NCBI GenBank assembly: GCA_026419635.1
Contig: JANZZB010000049.1
Span: 1 to 10,363, forward strand
Direction of reading: 5' to 3'
DNA length: 10,363 nt
DNA from: Clostridiales bacterium
Lineage (GTDB): Bacteria > Bacillota > Clostridia > Oscillospirales > Butyricicoccaceae
In this document: piece by piece, positions 1 through 6,041 of the stretch
How the letters are laid out: every line of letters begins with the position of its first letter
How positions within the stretch are numbered: position 1 is the stretch's first letter
Notes under the pieces: model-generated
What the model saw: only the letters and a program-made list of their open reading frames with translations
Database searches by the model: none
Told to the model about the DNA's origin: nothing
Made by a program: the position numbers and the translations under genes

Positions 1-545
1 AGTCTGGTCTGGGCGATAGCGCAGTCATCAAGAGCCATCACAACGTCGGCGGTCTGCCGGATGTTGTTGATTTTGAGGAGCTAATTGAGCCTTTGCGTAT
101 GCTCTTTAAGGACGAAGTTCGTCAGATGGGGCTGGAACTTGGCCTGCCGGAAACACTGGTCTGGCGTCAGCCGTTCCCAGGACCGGGTCTTGGCATCCGC
201 GTCATCGGCGAGGTCACCGAGGACAAGCTGGAAATCCTGCGCGAGGCAGACGCGATTTTCCGTGAGGAAATTGCGCTGGCGGGCCTTGACCGCAGCATCA
301 ACCAGTACTTTGCCGTCATCACCGACATGCGCTCAGTCGGCGTCATGGGCGATGGACGCACCTATGACTTCACGCTTGCCTTGCGCGGTGTGACCACCAG
401 CGATTTTATGACAGCGGACTGGGCACGGATTCCGTATGAGGTGCTCGATAAGTGCAGCGTGCGTATCGTAAACGAGGTGGGGCATATCAACCGCGTGGTG
501 TATGACATCACGAGCAAGCCGCCAGCTACGATAGAGTGGGAATAG
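1..545 (+). CDS. guaA: GMP synthase (glutamine-hydrolysing), C-terminal part
   Basis: GuaA converts XMP to GMP in the cytoplasm using ATP and ammonia released from glutamine. The gene is cut by the left edge; its codons start at base 3, and about 180 of the usual 510-525 residues remain. They cover the end of the ATP-pyrophosphatase domain and the C-terminal dimerisation domain. The near-invariant KSHHNVGGLP stretch (bases 30-59), RQPFPGPGLGIRVIGE, the DFMTADWARIPYE region and the terminal KPPATIEWE are all present, so the 3' end is intact. The N-terminal glutamine amidotransferase domain lies outside the window. Composition is strikingly GC-rich with C/G-ending codons (38 of 60 bases in 181-240, 36 of 60 in 301-360), unlike everything downstream. 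A terminator follows the stop. Identification is very secure. Confidence 0.97.
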   Translation, partial: SGLGDSAVIKSHHNVGGLPDVVDFEELIEPLRMLFKDEVRQMGLELGLPETLVWRQPFPGPGLGIRVIGEVTEDKLEILREADAIFREEIALAGLDRSINQYFAVITDMRSVGVMGDGRTYDFTLALRGVTTSDFMTADWARIPYEVLDKCSVRIVNEVGHINRVVYDITSKPPATIEWE

Positions 546-588
546 TAATCCGCCTCTATGTAAACGTTTCACTGCTTTAGATTAAAAG

Positions 589-647
589 AAAACCGTCTAT
601 GATGTTTCGTGAATTTTCGGAAATCATAAACGGTTTTTTGTTTTTTT
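589..647 (+). terminator. Rho-independent terminator of guaA
   Basis: The outer arm AAAACCGT (589-596) pairs with ACGGTTTT (630-637). The stem continues inward with TATGAT (598-603) against ATCATA (623-628) around a C/A mismatch. A T-rich tract (634-647, interrupted by one G) follows. Its position just past the guaA stop fits transcription termination there. Confidence 0.88.
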
Positions 648-704
648 GATTCAAAAATGAGGCGTGTATGTGAATCATGGTAAAGCAATAACTGCTGCCA
701 AAAC

Positions 705-731
705 TTGTAATTTGCCAAAATATGAGATAAT
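705..731 (+). promoter_or_regulatory. Possible promoter for the small membrane-protein gene
   Basis: TTGTAA (705-710) and GATAAT (726-731) are separated by 15 bases. They lie between the guaA terminator and the ribosome binding site at 751-757. The spacing is short and the region is AT-rich, so chance matches are likely. The main support is that a gene placed after a strong terminator needs its own start. Confidence 0.35.
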
Positions 732-764
732 ATAAAAGAAAAGATTTATTAGAGGTGTTTTTAC

Positions 765-1209
765 TTGCAAAAGATACTTTCTGATTTTATAAAAGAGAAA
801 AAGCAACTCGAACTTGAAGAAAGAAAAAAAGAATTAATAGATTTGGGGCTTTTGGAAAAAGTATATTCCTCTAAAGAAGAACCTTCTTCAGAATATCCTT
901 TTGCAGAGTGGTCTGAAGAAGAGCAAAAGGAGAAATATTACAAAAAAGTACCTATTGAAGTTTCAGACGAAGACTATGCGCAATTATGTAAATACACTAA
1001 AACAGACAATGAGAATACTATTGCATCGATAATCCAATTTGTTGCATGGCTTGGAATAATAGTTGGCATTATTATCGGTTTTTGTTTTCGGAAACAATAT
1101 TTTTTCAGCAGTTATTGTTTGGATTTCATCAATCATTTCGGGAATAATGTTATTTGGGTTTGCTGAAATAATCTATTTATTACATAATATCTCTAATAAA
1201 ATGAATTAA
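765..1209 (+). pseudogene. Small two-helix membrane protein, reading frame broken by +1 base
   Basis: I do not recognise a named family. Translation starts at TTG 765 behind AGAGGTG (751-757). The N-terminal ~90 residues are highly charged and probably helical (runs of E and K), with a VPIEVSDEDY segment, then a membrane helix (IIQFVAWLGIIVGIIIGF). In this frame the protein then turns polar and stops at 1166 (133 aa). In the frame one base later the text continues from about 1081 with a second membrane helix, a GFAEIIYLLHNI stretch and a TAA at 1207-1209, with no stop between. Removing one T from the TTTTT (1079-1083) or TTTT (1085-1088) run joins the halves into 147 aa. That hydrophobic tail recalls small Clostridia membrane proteins ending in a GFAEII...LL segment (from memory). 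The cause may be a true mutation, a sequencing error or slippage. GC is very low (15 of 60 bases in 781-840). No function is claimed. Confidence 0.68.
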
Positions 1210-1268
1210 AAATTACATAATTTTTTAAGACTTCCTTGTAAAAATGCAGTAGATGATTTCGTTTTGCC

Positions 1269-1297
1269 TTGACAAAAATGTATATCCGGTTTAATTT
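1269..1297 (+). promoter_or_regulatory. Sigma-A-type promoter of the ZTP riboswitch/purH unit
   Basis: A perfect TTGACA (1269-1274) is followed after 17 bases by TAATTT (1292-1297), with TTTAAT (1290-1295) as an overlapping alternative. A start near 1303-1305 would put the riboswitch aptamer at the very 5' end of the transcript, as expected. Confidence 0.7.
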
Positions 1298-1304
1298 TAT
1301 ATTC

Positions 1305-1399
1305 AGAAGTCATATGACTGACGGATGTGGGATACCACAAGGGAGTATGACAGAACAAGCCGACCGTCTGGGCAAAAGTCCGGCGGAGTGGCTTTTTTT
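1305..1399 (+). promoter_or_regulatory. ZTP (pfl) riboswitch with terminator expression platform
   Basis: This leader RNA matches the pfl/ZTP aptamer, which binds ZMP/ZTP, the AICAR nucleotides that build up when 10-formyl-THF is short. P1 forms from GTCATA (1309-1314) and TATGAC (1346-1351). The conserved GACTGACGG lies at 1316-1324. The next hairpin is GTGG (1327-1330) with CCAC (1335-1338), followed by AAGGGAG (1339-1345). The hallmark CCGTCTGGGC is at 1364-1373, closed as P3 by GCC (1359-1361) pairing with GGC (1371-1373). CGG (1322-1324) can pair with CCG (1364-1366) as the pseudoknot. P3 bases are shared with the terminator at 1359-1399, so ligand binding should block termination and switch the gene on. 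The downstream AICAR formyltransferase is the classic target. Recognition is from motif memory, not a covariance search. Confidence 0.93.
1359..1399 (+). terminator. Riboswitch-controlled intrinsic terminator
   Basis: GCC (1359-1361), CCG (1364-1366) and CTGG (1368-1371) pair with CCGG (1380-1383), CGG (1384-1386) and GGC (1390-1392). Small bulges interrupt the stem, and seven Ts (1393-1399) follow. It overlaps aptamer P3, so the two folds exclude each other. It ends 19 bases before the start codon. Confidence 0.87.
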
Positions 1400-1418
1400 G
1401 TTAAAAGGAGTTTCTTTT

Positions 1419-2591
1419 ATGAGTGAAATGCAATTAAAGTATGGATGCAACCCGAATCAGATACCTGCCCGAATATTTATGAAAAATGGAGAATTGCCCA
1501 TAACAGTTCTAAACGGCAGACCCGGATATATCAATCTGCTGGACGCACTAAATGGCTGGCAGCTGGTAAAAGAGCTTAAACAAGCAATCAGTTTGCCTGC
1601 CGCCGCTTCGTTTAAGCATGTCAGCCCGGCAGGCGTGGCAGTTGGCACCCCAATCAGTGAATCAATTAAAAAAATCTGTTTTGTTGATGATTTGGAACTG
1701 TCACCGCTGGCTTCGGCTTATGCAAGAGCCAGGGGCGCCGACAGAATGTCCTCCTATGGTGATTTTATCGCGTTGTCTGATATTTGCGACGTTCCTACGG
1801 CAAGGCTTATCGCGAGGGAAGTCTCGGACGGCGTTATCGCGCCCGGTTATGATGAGCAGGCGCTTACTATCCTCAAATCAAAGAGAAAAGGCAATTATAC
1901 GATTATCCGAATAGATGAAAATTACAGACCCAACTTGATTGAACAAAAGGATGTTTTCGGCGTCACATTTGAACAGGGCAGAAACGAGGTATTAATATCT
2001 GAAGAGTTGTTTCAGAATATTCCAACCCAAAAGAAAGAGATCCCCGAAAACGCAAAAATTGATTTGATCATTTCACTCATTACCTTAAAATATACGCAGT
2101 CAAACTCTGTATGTTATGTAAAGGATGGCCAGGCGATAGGAATCGGGGCAGGACAACAGTCAAGAATCCATTGCACTCGCCTTGCCGGTGAGAAAGCGGA
2201 TAAATGGTATTTGCGCCAAAATCCAAAGGTTCTAAGCCTGCCTTTTAAGGAAAATATCGGACGCCCGGATCGTGATAATACAATCGACGTCTATCTTTCC
2301 GACTCTTATGAGGATGTCCTCTCCGACGGCTGCTGGGAAGAGTTATTCACAAAGAAGCCGGAACCTTTTACCCGGGAGGAAAGAAAGGAATGGATCAAAA
2401 CGCTTAAGGGTGTGTCAGTGGGTTCTGATGCATTTTTCCCGTTTGGTGATAATATAGAGCGGGCTCATCGAAGCGGCGCCGAATATATTGCCCAAACCGG
2501 CGGCTCAATTCGTGATGATCATGTCATTGAAACCTGTGATAAGTATCATATTGCGATGGCCTTTACCGGTGTGAGACTATTTCATCATTAG
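1419..2591 (+). CDS. purH: AICAR formyltransferase, stand-alone (PurH C-terminal-type)
   Basis: This 390-residue cytoplasmic enzyme transfers a formyl group from 10-formyl-THF to AICAR, giving FAICAR, the next-to-last step to IMP. ATG 1419 is chosen because AAAGGAG (1404-1410) lies 8 bases upstream and the family starts at KYGCNPNQ; the frame stays open to 1269 only by reading through the riboswitch. Residues 66-67 (Lys-His in FKHVSPAG) match the catalytic pair of bifunctional PurH. Further signatures are ELSPLASAYARARGADRMSS, SDGVIAPGY, QSNSVCYVKDGQ, GAGQQSRIHCTRLAG, GSDAFFPFGDNIERA and the C-terminal RLFHH with its active-site histidine. There is no MGS-like IMP cyclohydrolase domain, and the protein is complete as a lone transformylase. 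Its partner cyclohydrolase must be encoded elsewhere. The ZTP riboswitch controls it, and a terminator follows. The symbol is used with the caveat that only the formyltransferase half is present. Confidence 0.95.
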   Translation: MSEMQLKYGCNPNQIPARIFMKNGELPITVLNGRPGYINLLDALNGWQLVKELKQAISLPAAASFKHVSPAGVAVGTPISESIKKICFVDDLELSPLASAYARARGADRMSSYGDFIALSDICDVPTARLIAREVSDGVIAPGYDEQALTILKSKRKGNYTIIRIDENYRPNLIEQKDVFGVTFEQGRNEVLISEELFQNIPTQKKEIPENAKIDLIISLITLKYTQSNSVCYVKDGQAIGIGAGQQSRIHCTRLAGEKADKWYLRQNPKVLSLPFKENIGRPDRDNTIDVYLSDSYEDVLSDGCWEELFTKKPEPFTREERKEWIKTLKGVSVGSDAFFPFGDNIERAHRSGAEYIAQTGGSIRDDHVIETCDKYHIAMAFTGVRLFHH

Positions 2592-2603
2592 ATTACTGCA
2601 ACC

Positions 2604-2652
2604 GCCTCGAAAGTCTTGGATTTAAATGCTTTCGGGGCATATTTGTTTTTTA
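2604..2652 (+). terminator. Rho-independent terminator after AICAR formyltransferase
   Basis: GCCTCGAAAG (2604-2613) pairs along all 10 positions (one T-G wobble) with CTTTCGGGGC (2629-2638). The loop is 15 bases, and a T-rich tail (2642-2652) follows. It begins 13 bases after the stop codon. Confidence 0.88.
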
Positions 2653-2904
2653 TAAAAATAGTTGTAACACGGGGAAAGCGGTATGCCATCTCTAAAAGGC
2701 AACCGCAATGAACTTCCATGTGTACAGGAATACTATGCTAGGCTAATAGAATTATTCTTGGACAGGCTGAGTTTTGTCGATTGCTTGTTTTTTCTTTGTT
2801 TTTTTAATAAATTGTTTTCGGTAAGTATGGGATATGGTATAATTCGGTTTGTTGAAAAACCAGATCAAATTTTTGTTTTAAAATATTAATTGGAGAATGA
2901 CTGC
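2653..2904 (+). other. Intergenic region with one hairpin, no convincing gene
   Basis: These 252 bases separate the terminator from the diguanylate cyclase start. They hold an imperfect hairpin, GCGGT (2678-2682) plus GCC (2685-2687) against GGC (2698-2700) and ACCGC (2702-2706), then T-rich sequence and a promoter. A 68-codon frame (2683-2889) crosses the promoter and resembles no known protein, so it is not called. I see no c-di-GMP riboswitch or other aptamer. Confidence 0.5.
2812..2843 (+). promoter_or_regulatory. Extended -10 promoter of the diguanylate cyclase gene
   Basis: TATAAT (2838-2843) is preceded by TGG (2835-2837), an extended -10 element. The -35 is weak: TTGTTT (2812-2817) lies 20 bases upstream, or TTTTCG (2815-2820) at 17. 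Transcription would start near 2850, leaving a leader of about 55 bases. Confidence 0.6.
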
Positions 2905-4500
2905 ATGAGGAAATATTCTATATTGTCCATAAGAAAAGTGGCAGCTGTTTCTCTTGCGTTTTATATTTTGACATATTATGTGCTGATCGTTTTGTTTTCC
3001 GGTCGGTATATCGCTTTCTTATTATCTGATTTTATGGGGATGTTTGGAGAAGTCGTAAGTATTTTGATTATATGCTTGGGTCTTCGCTGGCAGAAAACCT
3101 GGCACAAGGCAGAGTGGAAGATCTTTGCGCTTGGGGTAATGATGATTTTTATAGGGGATTTTATATGGAGTATTTATGAAATGCCCTTGAAACAGGAAGT
3201 ACCTTTTCCGTCTGTATGTGATATTTTCTATTTATGTGGCTCGGTTTGCTTTATTTTTGCCTTGATTTTTTATATCAGGCGGGAGAAATTGTTTGATATT
3301 GTTCGAACAGGTTTTGATATTCTGATAACAATGGTAGTCAGCGGGACGATTATTTTCAAATATATCTTGCTCCCGATTTGGAGCGACGGGACCATAACCT
3401 TTTTACAAAAGAGCATCTCTTTAGCCTATCCCATTTTTGATCTCGGTTTCTTGGGAGGAATTTTTTCTTTATTCTTTTTCTGTGCATCAAAATCCAAACT
3501 GAACCGGTCAAATTTACTTATCAGCACTGCGTTTTTAATTATGTTTTTTGCCGATCAGATGTTCGCAATCCTGTCGAACTTTACCTATGTGTCCGGTGGG
3601 TTCTTAGATCCTTTATGGCCGATTGGCTGCTGGGTTTTATCTTTGGGTTCTTTGTACCCGCCGTTTCGTGAAATAAGCGACGACAGGAAAAAAATAATTG
3701 AAAAATCAAAAAAACAGCGATTGTTGATAGAATATCTTGGTTTTTTGTTTCCATATATCAGTGTAATCATAATCGTAATACTATTAAGTTATAAGTACAT
3801 ATCCAAAGATCCGCTAGTAACAGGGACAGTCATTACCGTTTTGCTGATTATGGTGCGGCAAATTTTTTCCTTGCTGGAAAACAAACGTTTGATCCGATTG
3901 ATTGAGACATCCAATCAGATGCTGGAGGAAAGTAACGCAGATTTAGAAGAACAGAACACGAAGCTTCAAGAGCTGAATTATATAAAAGAATATGAAGCAA
4001 ATACCGATTTTTTAACCGGCATTTTTAACAGACGGTATATCGATGAAATACTGCAGTCATCTCTGAAGGAAAAGGCGAATAACGAAAAAATGGAGATCAG
4101 TATATTGCTGATTGATATCGATCATTTCAAACAGATCAACGATCAATGGGGACATAAAGTTGGAGACTCTGTTTTAAAACAGATTGCCTTTTTGATTAAA
4201 AACAGTATACGTTCGGTAGATATCGCCGGAAGATTTGGTGGCGACGAATTTATTATAATTCTGCCGAATACGGATTTACGGCATGCCAAATACATTGCGG
4301 ACAGGCTTAGAAAAAAGGCTTTTCAAACCGAGTTCATGGAATACGATATAGATTTGAAAGTGACATTAAGCATCGGCTGCACACAATGGAAAGGCGTCCC
4401 GAACGAATATGATATCAAAGCAATGATTGCTGCTGCAGATAAGGCATTGTACAGGGCAAAAGAAAGCGGACGTAACCAGTGCAAAGCAGAGGTGCTTTGA
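2905..4500 (+). CDS. Membrane-bound diguanylate cyclase (GGDEF)
   Basis: The C-terminal domain should make cyclic di-GMP from two GTP on the cytoplasmic face of the membrane. ATG 2905 is preferred over TTG 2890 because GGAG (2892-2895) overlaps that TTG and sits 9 bases before the ATG; this gives 531 aa. Residues ~10-325 hold about ten hydrophobic segments, with FIGDFIWSIYE and FPSVCDIFYLCG motifs near residues 80-112, and no sensor domain I can name. A coiled-coil-like linker (~330-360) leads to the GGDEF domain (~362-528). DFLTG starts at D368, metal-binding D404 is in IDIDHFK, and GGDEF lies at 445-449. The RxxD inhibitory site is R436/D439 at the canonical spacing. All catalytic signatures are intact, so it is probably active and feedback-inhibited. 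No EAL domain is present. It is flanked by its own promoter and a terminator, so probably monocistronic. The input signal is unknown. Confidence 0.93.
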   Translation: MRKYSILSIRKVAAVSLAFYILTYYVLIVLFSGRYIAFLLSDFMGMFGEVVSILIICLGLRWQKTWHKAEWKIFALGVMMIFIGDFIWSIYEMPLKQEVPFPSVCDIFYLCGSVCFIFALIFYIRREKLFDIVRTGFDILITMVVSGTIIFKYILLPIWSDGTITFLQKSISLAYPIFDLGFLGGIFSLFFFCASKSKLNRSNLLISTAFLIMFFADQMFAILSNFTYVSGGFLDPLWPIGCWVLSLGSLYPPFREISDDRKKIIEKSKKQRLLIEYLGFLFPYISVIIIVILLSYKYISKDPLVTGTVITVLLIMVRQIFSLLENKRLIRLIETSNQMLEESNADLEEQNTKLQELNYIKEYEANTDFLTGIFNRRYIDEILQSSLKEKANNEKMEISILLIDIDHFKQINDQWGHKVGDSVLKQIAFLIKNSIRSVDIAGRFGGDEFIIILPNTDLRHAKYIADRLRKKAFQTEFMEYDIDLKVTLSIGCTQWKGVPNEYDIKAMIAAADKALYRAKESGRNQCKAEVL

Positions 4501-4544
4501 AACTGTTTGGGTTCCATTTCCCCCCCTTGCATTATGTTAACATA

Positions 4545-4580
4545 AAAAGATGGTAGGCACTTTCGTGTCTACCATCTTTT
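4545..4580. terminator. Bidirectional terminator between convergent genes
   Basis: AAAAGATGGTAGGCAC (4545-4560) and GTGTCTACCATCTTTT (4565-4580) form a 16-pair stem with one G-T wobble and a TTTC loop. The stem ends in A-runs on one side and T-runs on the other, so it can end the cyclase transcript rightward and the rodA transcript leftward. Confidence 0.92.
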
Positions 4581-4610
4581 ACTACTTTATTATAACGAGC
4601 AGGCCTTTTC

Positions 4611-5741
4611 TTATAACCACTTTGGCTGTCCGCGCATTCGAATACCGGATACAATTCCAAGTGCAGTAAAGGTTGTGACAATTGAGGATCCGCCGGAACT
4701 GAAAAGTGGGAGGGTCAGCCCGATAACAGGGGTGATTCCGACACACATTCCAATGTTGACAAAGGTCTGGAAAAACAGCATACCGCCTATACCGATACAG
4801 ACAAGGTAAGAAAATCCGGAACTGGACTTATATGCTACATAAAAAATACGAAGAATCAACAGAGATAGTAAGCCTATTACGATCATACAGCCGATAAATC
4901 CAAACTCTTCTCCGGCAACGGAAAAAATAAAATCGGTGTGTTTGGAAGGCAGAACGCTGTATTGTGTCTGACGTCCCTGCAGAAAACCGCGGCCCGTTAG
5001 CTGTCCAGCACCCAAAGCGATTTTGCTTTGCAAAGCGTGATATGCTTTTGCCGGATCAAGCGAAGGGTTAAATACAACGAGAATCCTGGATTTTTGATAA
5101 TCTTTGAGGAAAAATTTCCAAATGAGCGGTGCAATTCCTAGCGAAAGTGCGGTTCCGATGATAATATAACGGTTTGCAAGACCTGCGGCAAAAAGCATGA
5201 CCAGAAAAATAAAGGGGTAGGCAAGGGTCATACCAAGATCTCCTGAAAATATATAAACAAAACCGGCAATAATCATTGTGTGTAGCGCAAGCTGAAACAG
5301 GGAGGAAAGACGGTTTAACCGGTCACGAAGAAGCGTAATATGCTGAGATAGAGTAAATATAAAAATGATTTTTCCGATCTCCGCAGGCTGAATTCCGATC
5401 CCGGCAAAACGAATCCAGCTATTGTTTCCGACTGTTTCGCCACCGACGCCCAAAACGGCCAAAGAAGCTAAAAGAACGAGATTTATTAAAAAAAGCCATA
5501 CCCAAATTCTTGAAAACAAGTCTATATCAAGGAAAGAAATAATGATATAAACTAAGAGTCCGACAAGAATTGCCGCAAACTGTATAATTACGTAACGGTT
5601 CGTATCAAAGCTTCTTGTTGCACTATAGATTAAAACCATTCCGAAACCGGAAGAAAGCAGTGCAAGAAAAAGCAGATATAGGTCGGCATGCCTTAGAACA
5701 TTTTTCAAAAAAACTGTAATCTGGCGCATAACCTGGATCAA
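4611..5741 (-). CDS. rodA: RodA/FtsW-family peptidoglycan glycosyltransferase
   Basis: SEDS proteins polymerise lipid II into glycan strands at the membrane together with a class B PBP; RodA serves cell elongation. The 376-residue product has about ten membrane segments. Family signatures are GNNSWIRFAGIGIQPAEIGKI (split around residues 105-124), SGDLGM (166-171), QSKIALGAGQLTGRGF and LPSKHTDFIFSVAGEEFGFIG (264-284), where D270 matches the essential catalytic aspartate of RodA/FtsW. The C-terminal motif reads LFSSGGSS (347-353 region) where most relatives have SYGGSS. The TTG start at 5741 is chosen because AAGGAGGG ends 7 bases before it; the in-frame ATG at 5729 is too far from that site. 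RodA is preferred to FtsW or SpoVE from overall motif style and short length, but SEDS paralogues are hard to tell apart by eye. No mreBCD or PBP2 gene adjoins it. It reads opposite to all its neighbours. Confidence 0.9.
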   Translation of the reverse strand: MIQVMRQITVFLKNVLRHADLYLLFLALLSSGFGMVLIYSATRSFDTNRYVIIQFAAILVGLLVYIIISFLDIDLFSRIWVWLFLINLVLLASLAVLGVGGETVGNNSWIRFAGIGIQPAEIGKIIFIFTLSQHITLLRDRLNRLSSLFQLALHTMIIAGFVYIFSGDLGMTLAYPFIFLVMLFAAGLANRYIIIGTALSLGIAPLIWKFFLKDYQKSRILVVFNPSLDPAKAYHALQSKIALGAGQLTGRGFLQGRQTQYSVLPSKHTDFIFSVAGEEFGFIGCMIVIGLLSLLILRIFYVAYKSSSGFSYLVCIGIGGMLFFQTFVNIGMCVGITPVIGLTLPLFSSGGSSIVTTFTALGIVSGIRMRGQPKWL

Positions 5742-5777
5742 GGCATGTCCCTCCTTTGCTCTTAAATAATATCTGCT

Positions 5778-5806
5778 ATTATAACACAGAAACGGAAAAA
5801 GAAAAA
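5778..5806 (-). promoter_or_regulatory. Promoter of rodA
   Basis: On the minus strand a perfect TATAAT occupies 5783-5778, about 37 bases before the TTG start. Only a weak TTTTTC lies at the -35 position (5806-5801, 17-base spacing). Confidence 0.5.
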
Positions 5807-5887
5807 GGGAACTAATGTAATGGACTGTTTCATCTTAGGATGCAATATAAAGAAAGCTATTTTGACTGTAAACCGCAAATAAATCAT

Positions 5888-5953
5888 GGTATAATAACCA
5901 CAAAGCGGTTATTATACCGGGTTTTGTGCCCCTTCGGCTTTATGGTATAATAA
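5888..5953 (+). repeat. Perfect 12-base inverted repeat plus a third partial copy
   Basis: GGTATAATAACC (5888-5899) is repeated exactly in reverse complement as GGTTATTATACC (5907-5918) around the 7-base spacer ACAAAGC. The first ten bases recur directly as GGTATAATAA at 5944-5953. Each copy contains a TATAAT box. The left arm and the direct copy read as TGGTATAAT extended -10 elements rightward; the right arm holds TATAAT on the minus strand. It may be an operator, a pair of opposed promoters or a cruciform-prone site. The sequence alone does not decide. Confidence 0.8.
5924..5951 (+). promoter_or_regulatory. Likely promoter of tsaE-tsaB-rpiB-upp
   Basis: TATAAT (5946-5951) with TGG (5943-5945) makes an extended -10. 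TTGTGC (5924-5929) lies 16 bases upstream as a moderate -35. A second extended -10 (TGG 5887-5889, TATAAT 5890-5895) may act in parallel. The predicted start, about 5957-5960, is just before the leader hairpin. Confidence 0.6.
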
Positions 5954-5960
5954 ACGCATA

Positions 5961-5999
5961 AGCAGCCGCATAGTACCTTTATGGAGGCCTGCTATTTTT
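5961..5999 (+). terminator. Terminator-like leader hairpin before tsaE (possible attenuator)
   Basis: AGCAG (5961-5965) and CC (5966-5967) pair with GG (5986-5987) and CTGCT (5989-5993), leaving C5988 bulged. CATA (5969-5972) can pair with TATG (5980-5983) inside. A-TTTTT (5994-5999) follows. It lies between the promoter and the tsaE ribosome binding site, so it would be either an attenuator or a 5'-end stabilising hairpin rather than a gene-end terminator. Confidence 0.5.
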
Positions 6000-6041
6000 G
6001 TGTCATAAAAAATAAAAGATGATTTTACATTTGAGGTATAT

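Noticed and set aside
530..760. Genomic-island attachment site at the guaA 3' end
   Set aside because: No integrase gene and no second copy of the guaA 3' end were seen in the window, so only the composition change is reported.
1269..1418. N-terminal extension of the AICAR formyltransferase frame back to TTG 1269
   Set aside because: It would translate the promoter -35 and the ZTP riboswitch. The good ribosome binding site and the family start both point to ATG 1419.
2683..2889. 68-codon open frame before the diguanylate cyclase
   Set aside because: No recognisable protein character, it crosses the TATAAT promoter, and its start lies inside a hairpin.
2653..2904. Possible c-di-GMP riboswitch upstream of the GGDEF gene
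   Set aside because: I could not find the conserved GEMM-type helices or tetraloop receptor; only one simple hairpin is present.
4520..4526. Run of seven Cs after the diguanylate cyclase stop
   Set aside because: It lies outside coding sequence just before the terminator, so slippage there would have no evident effect.
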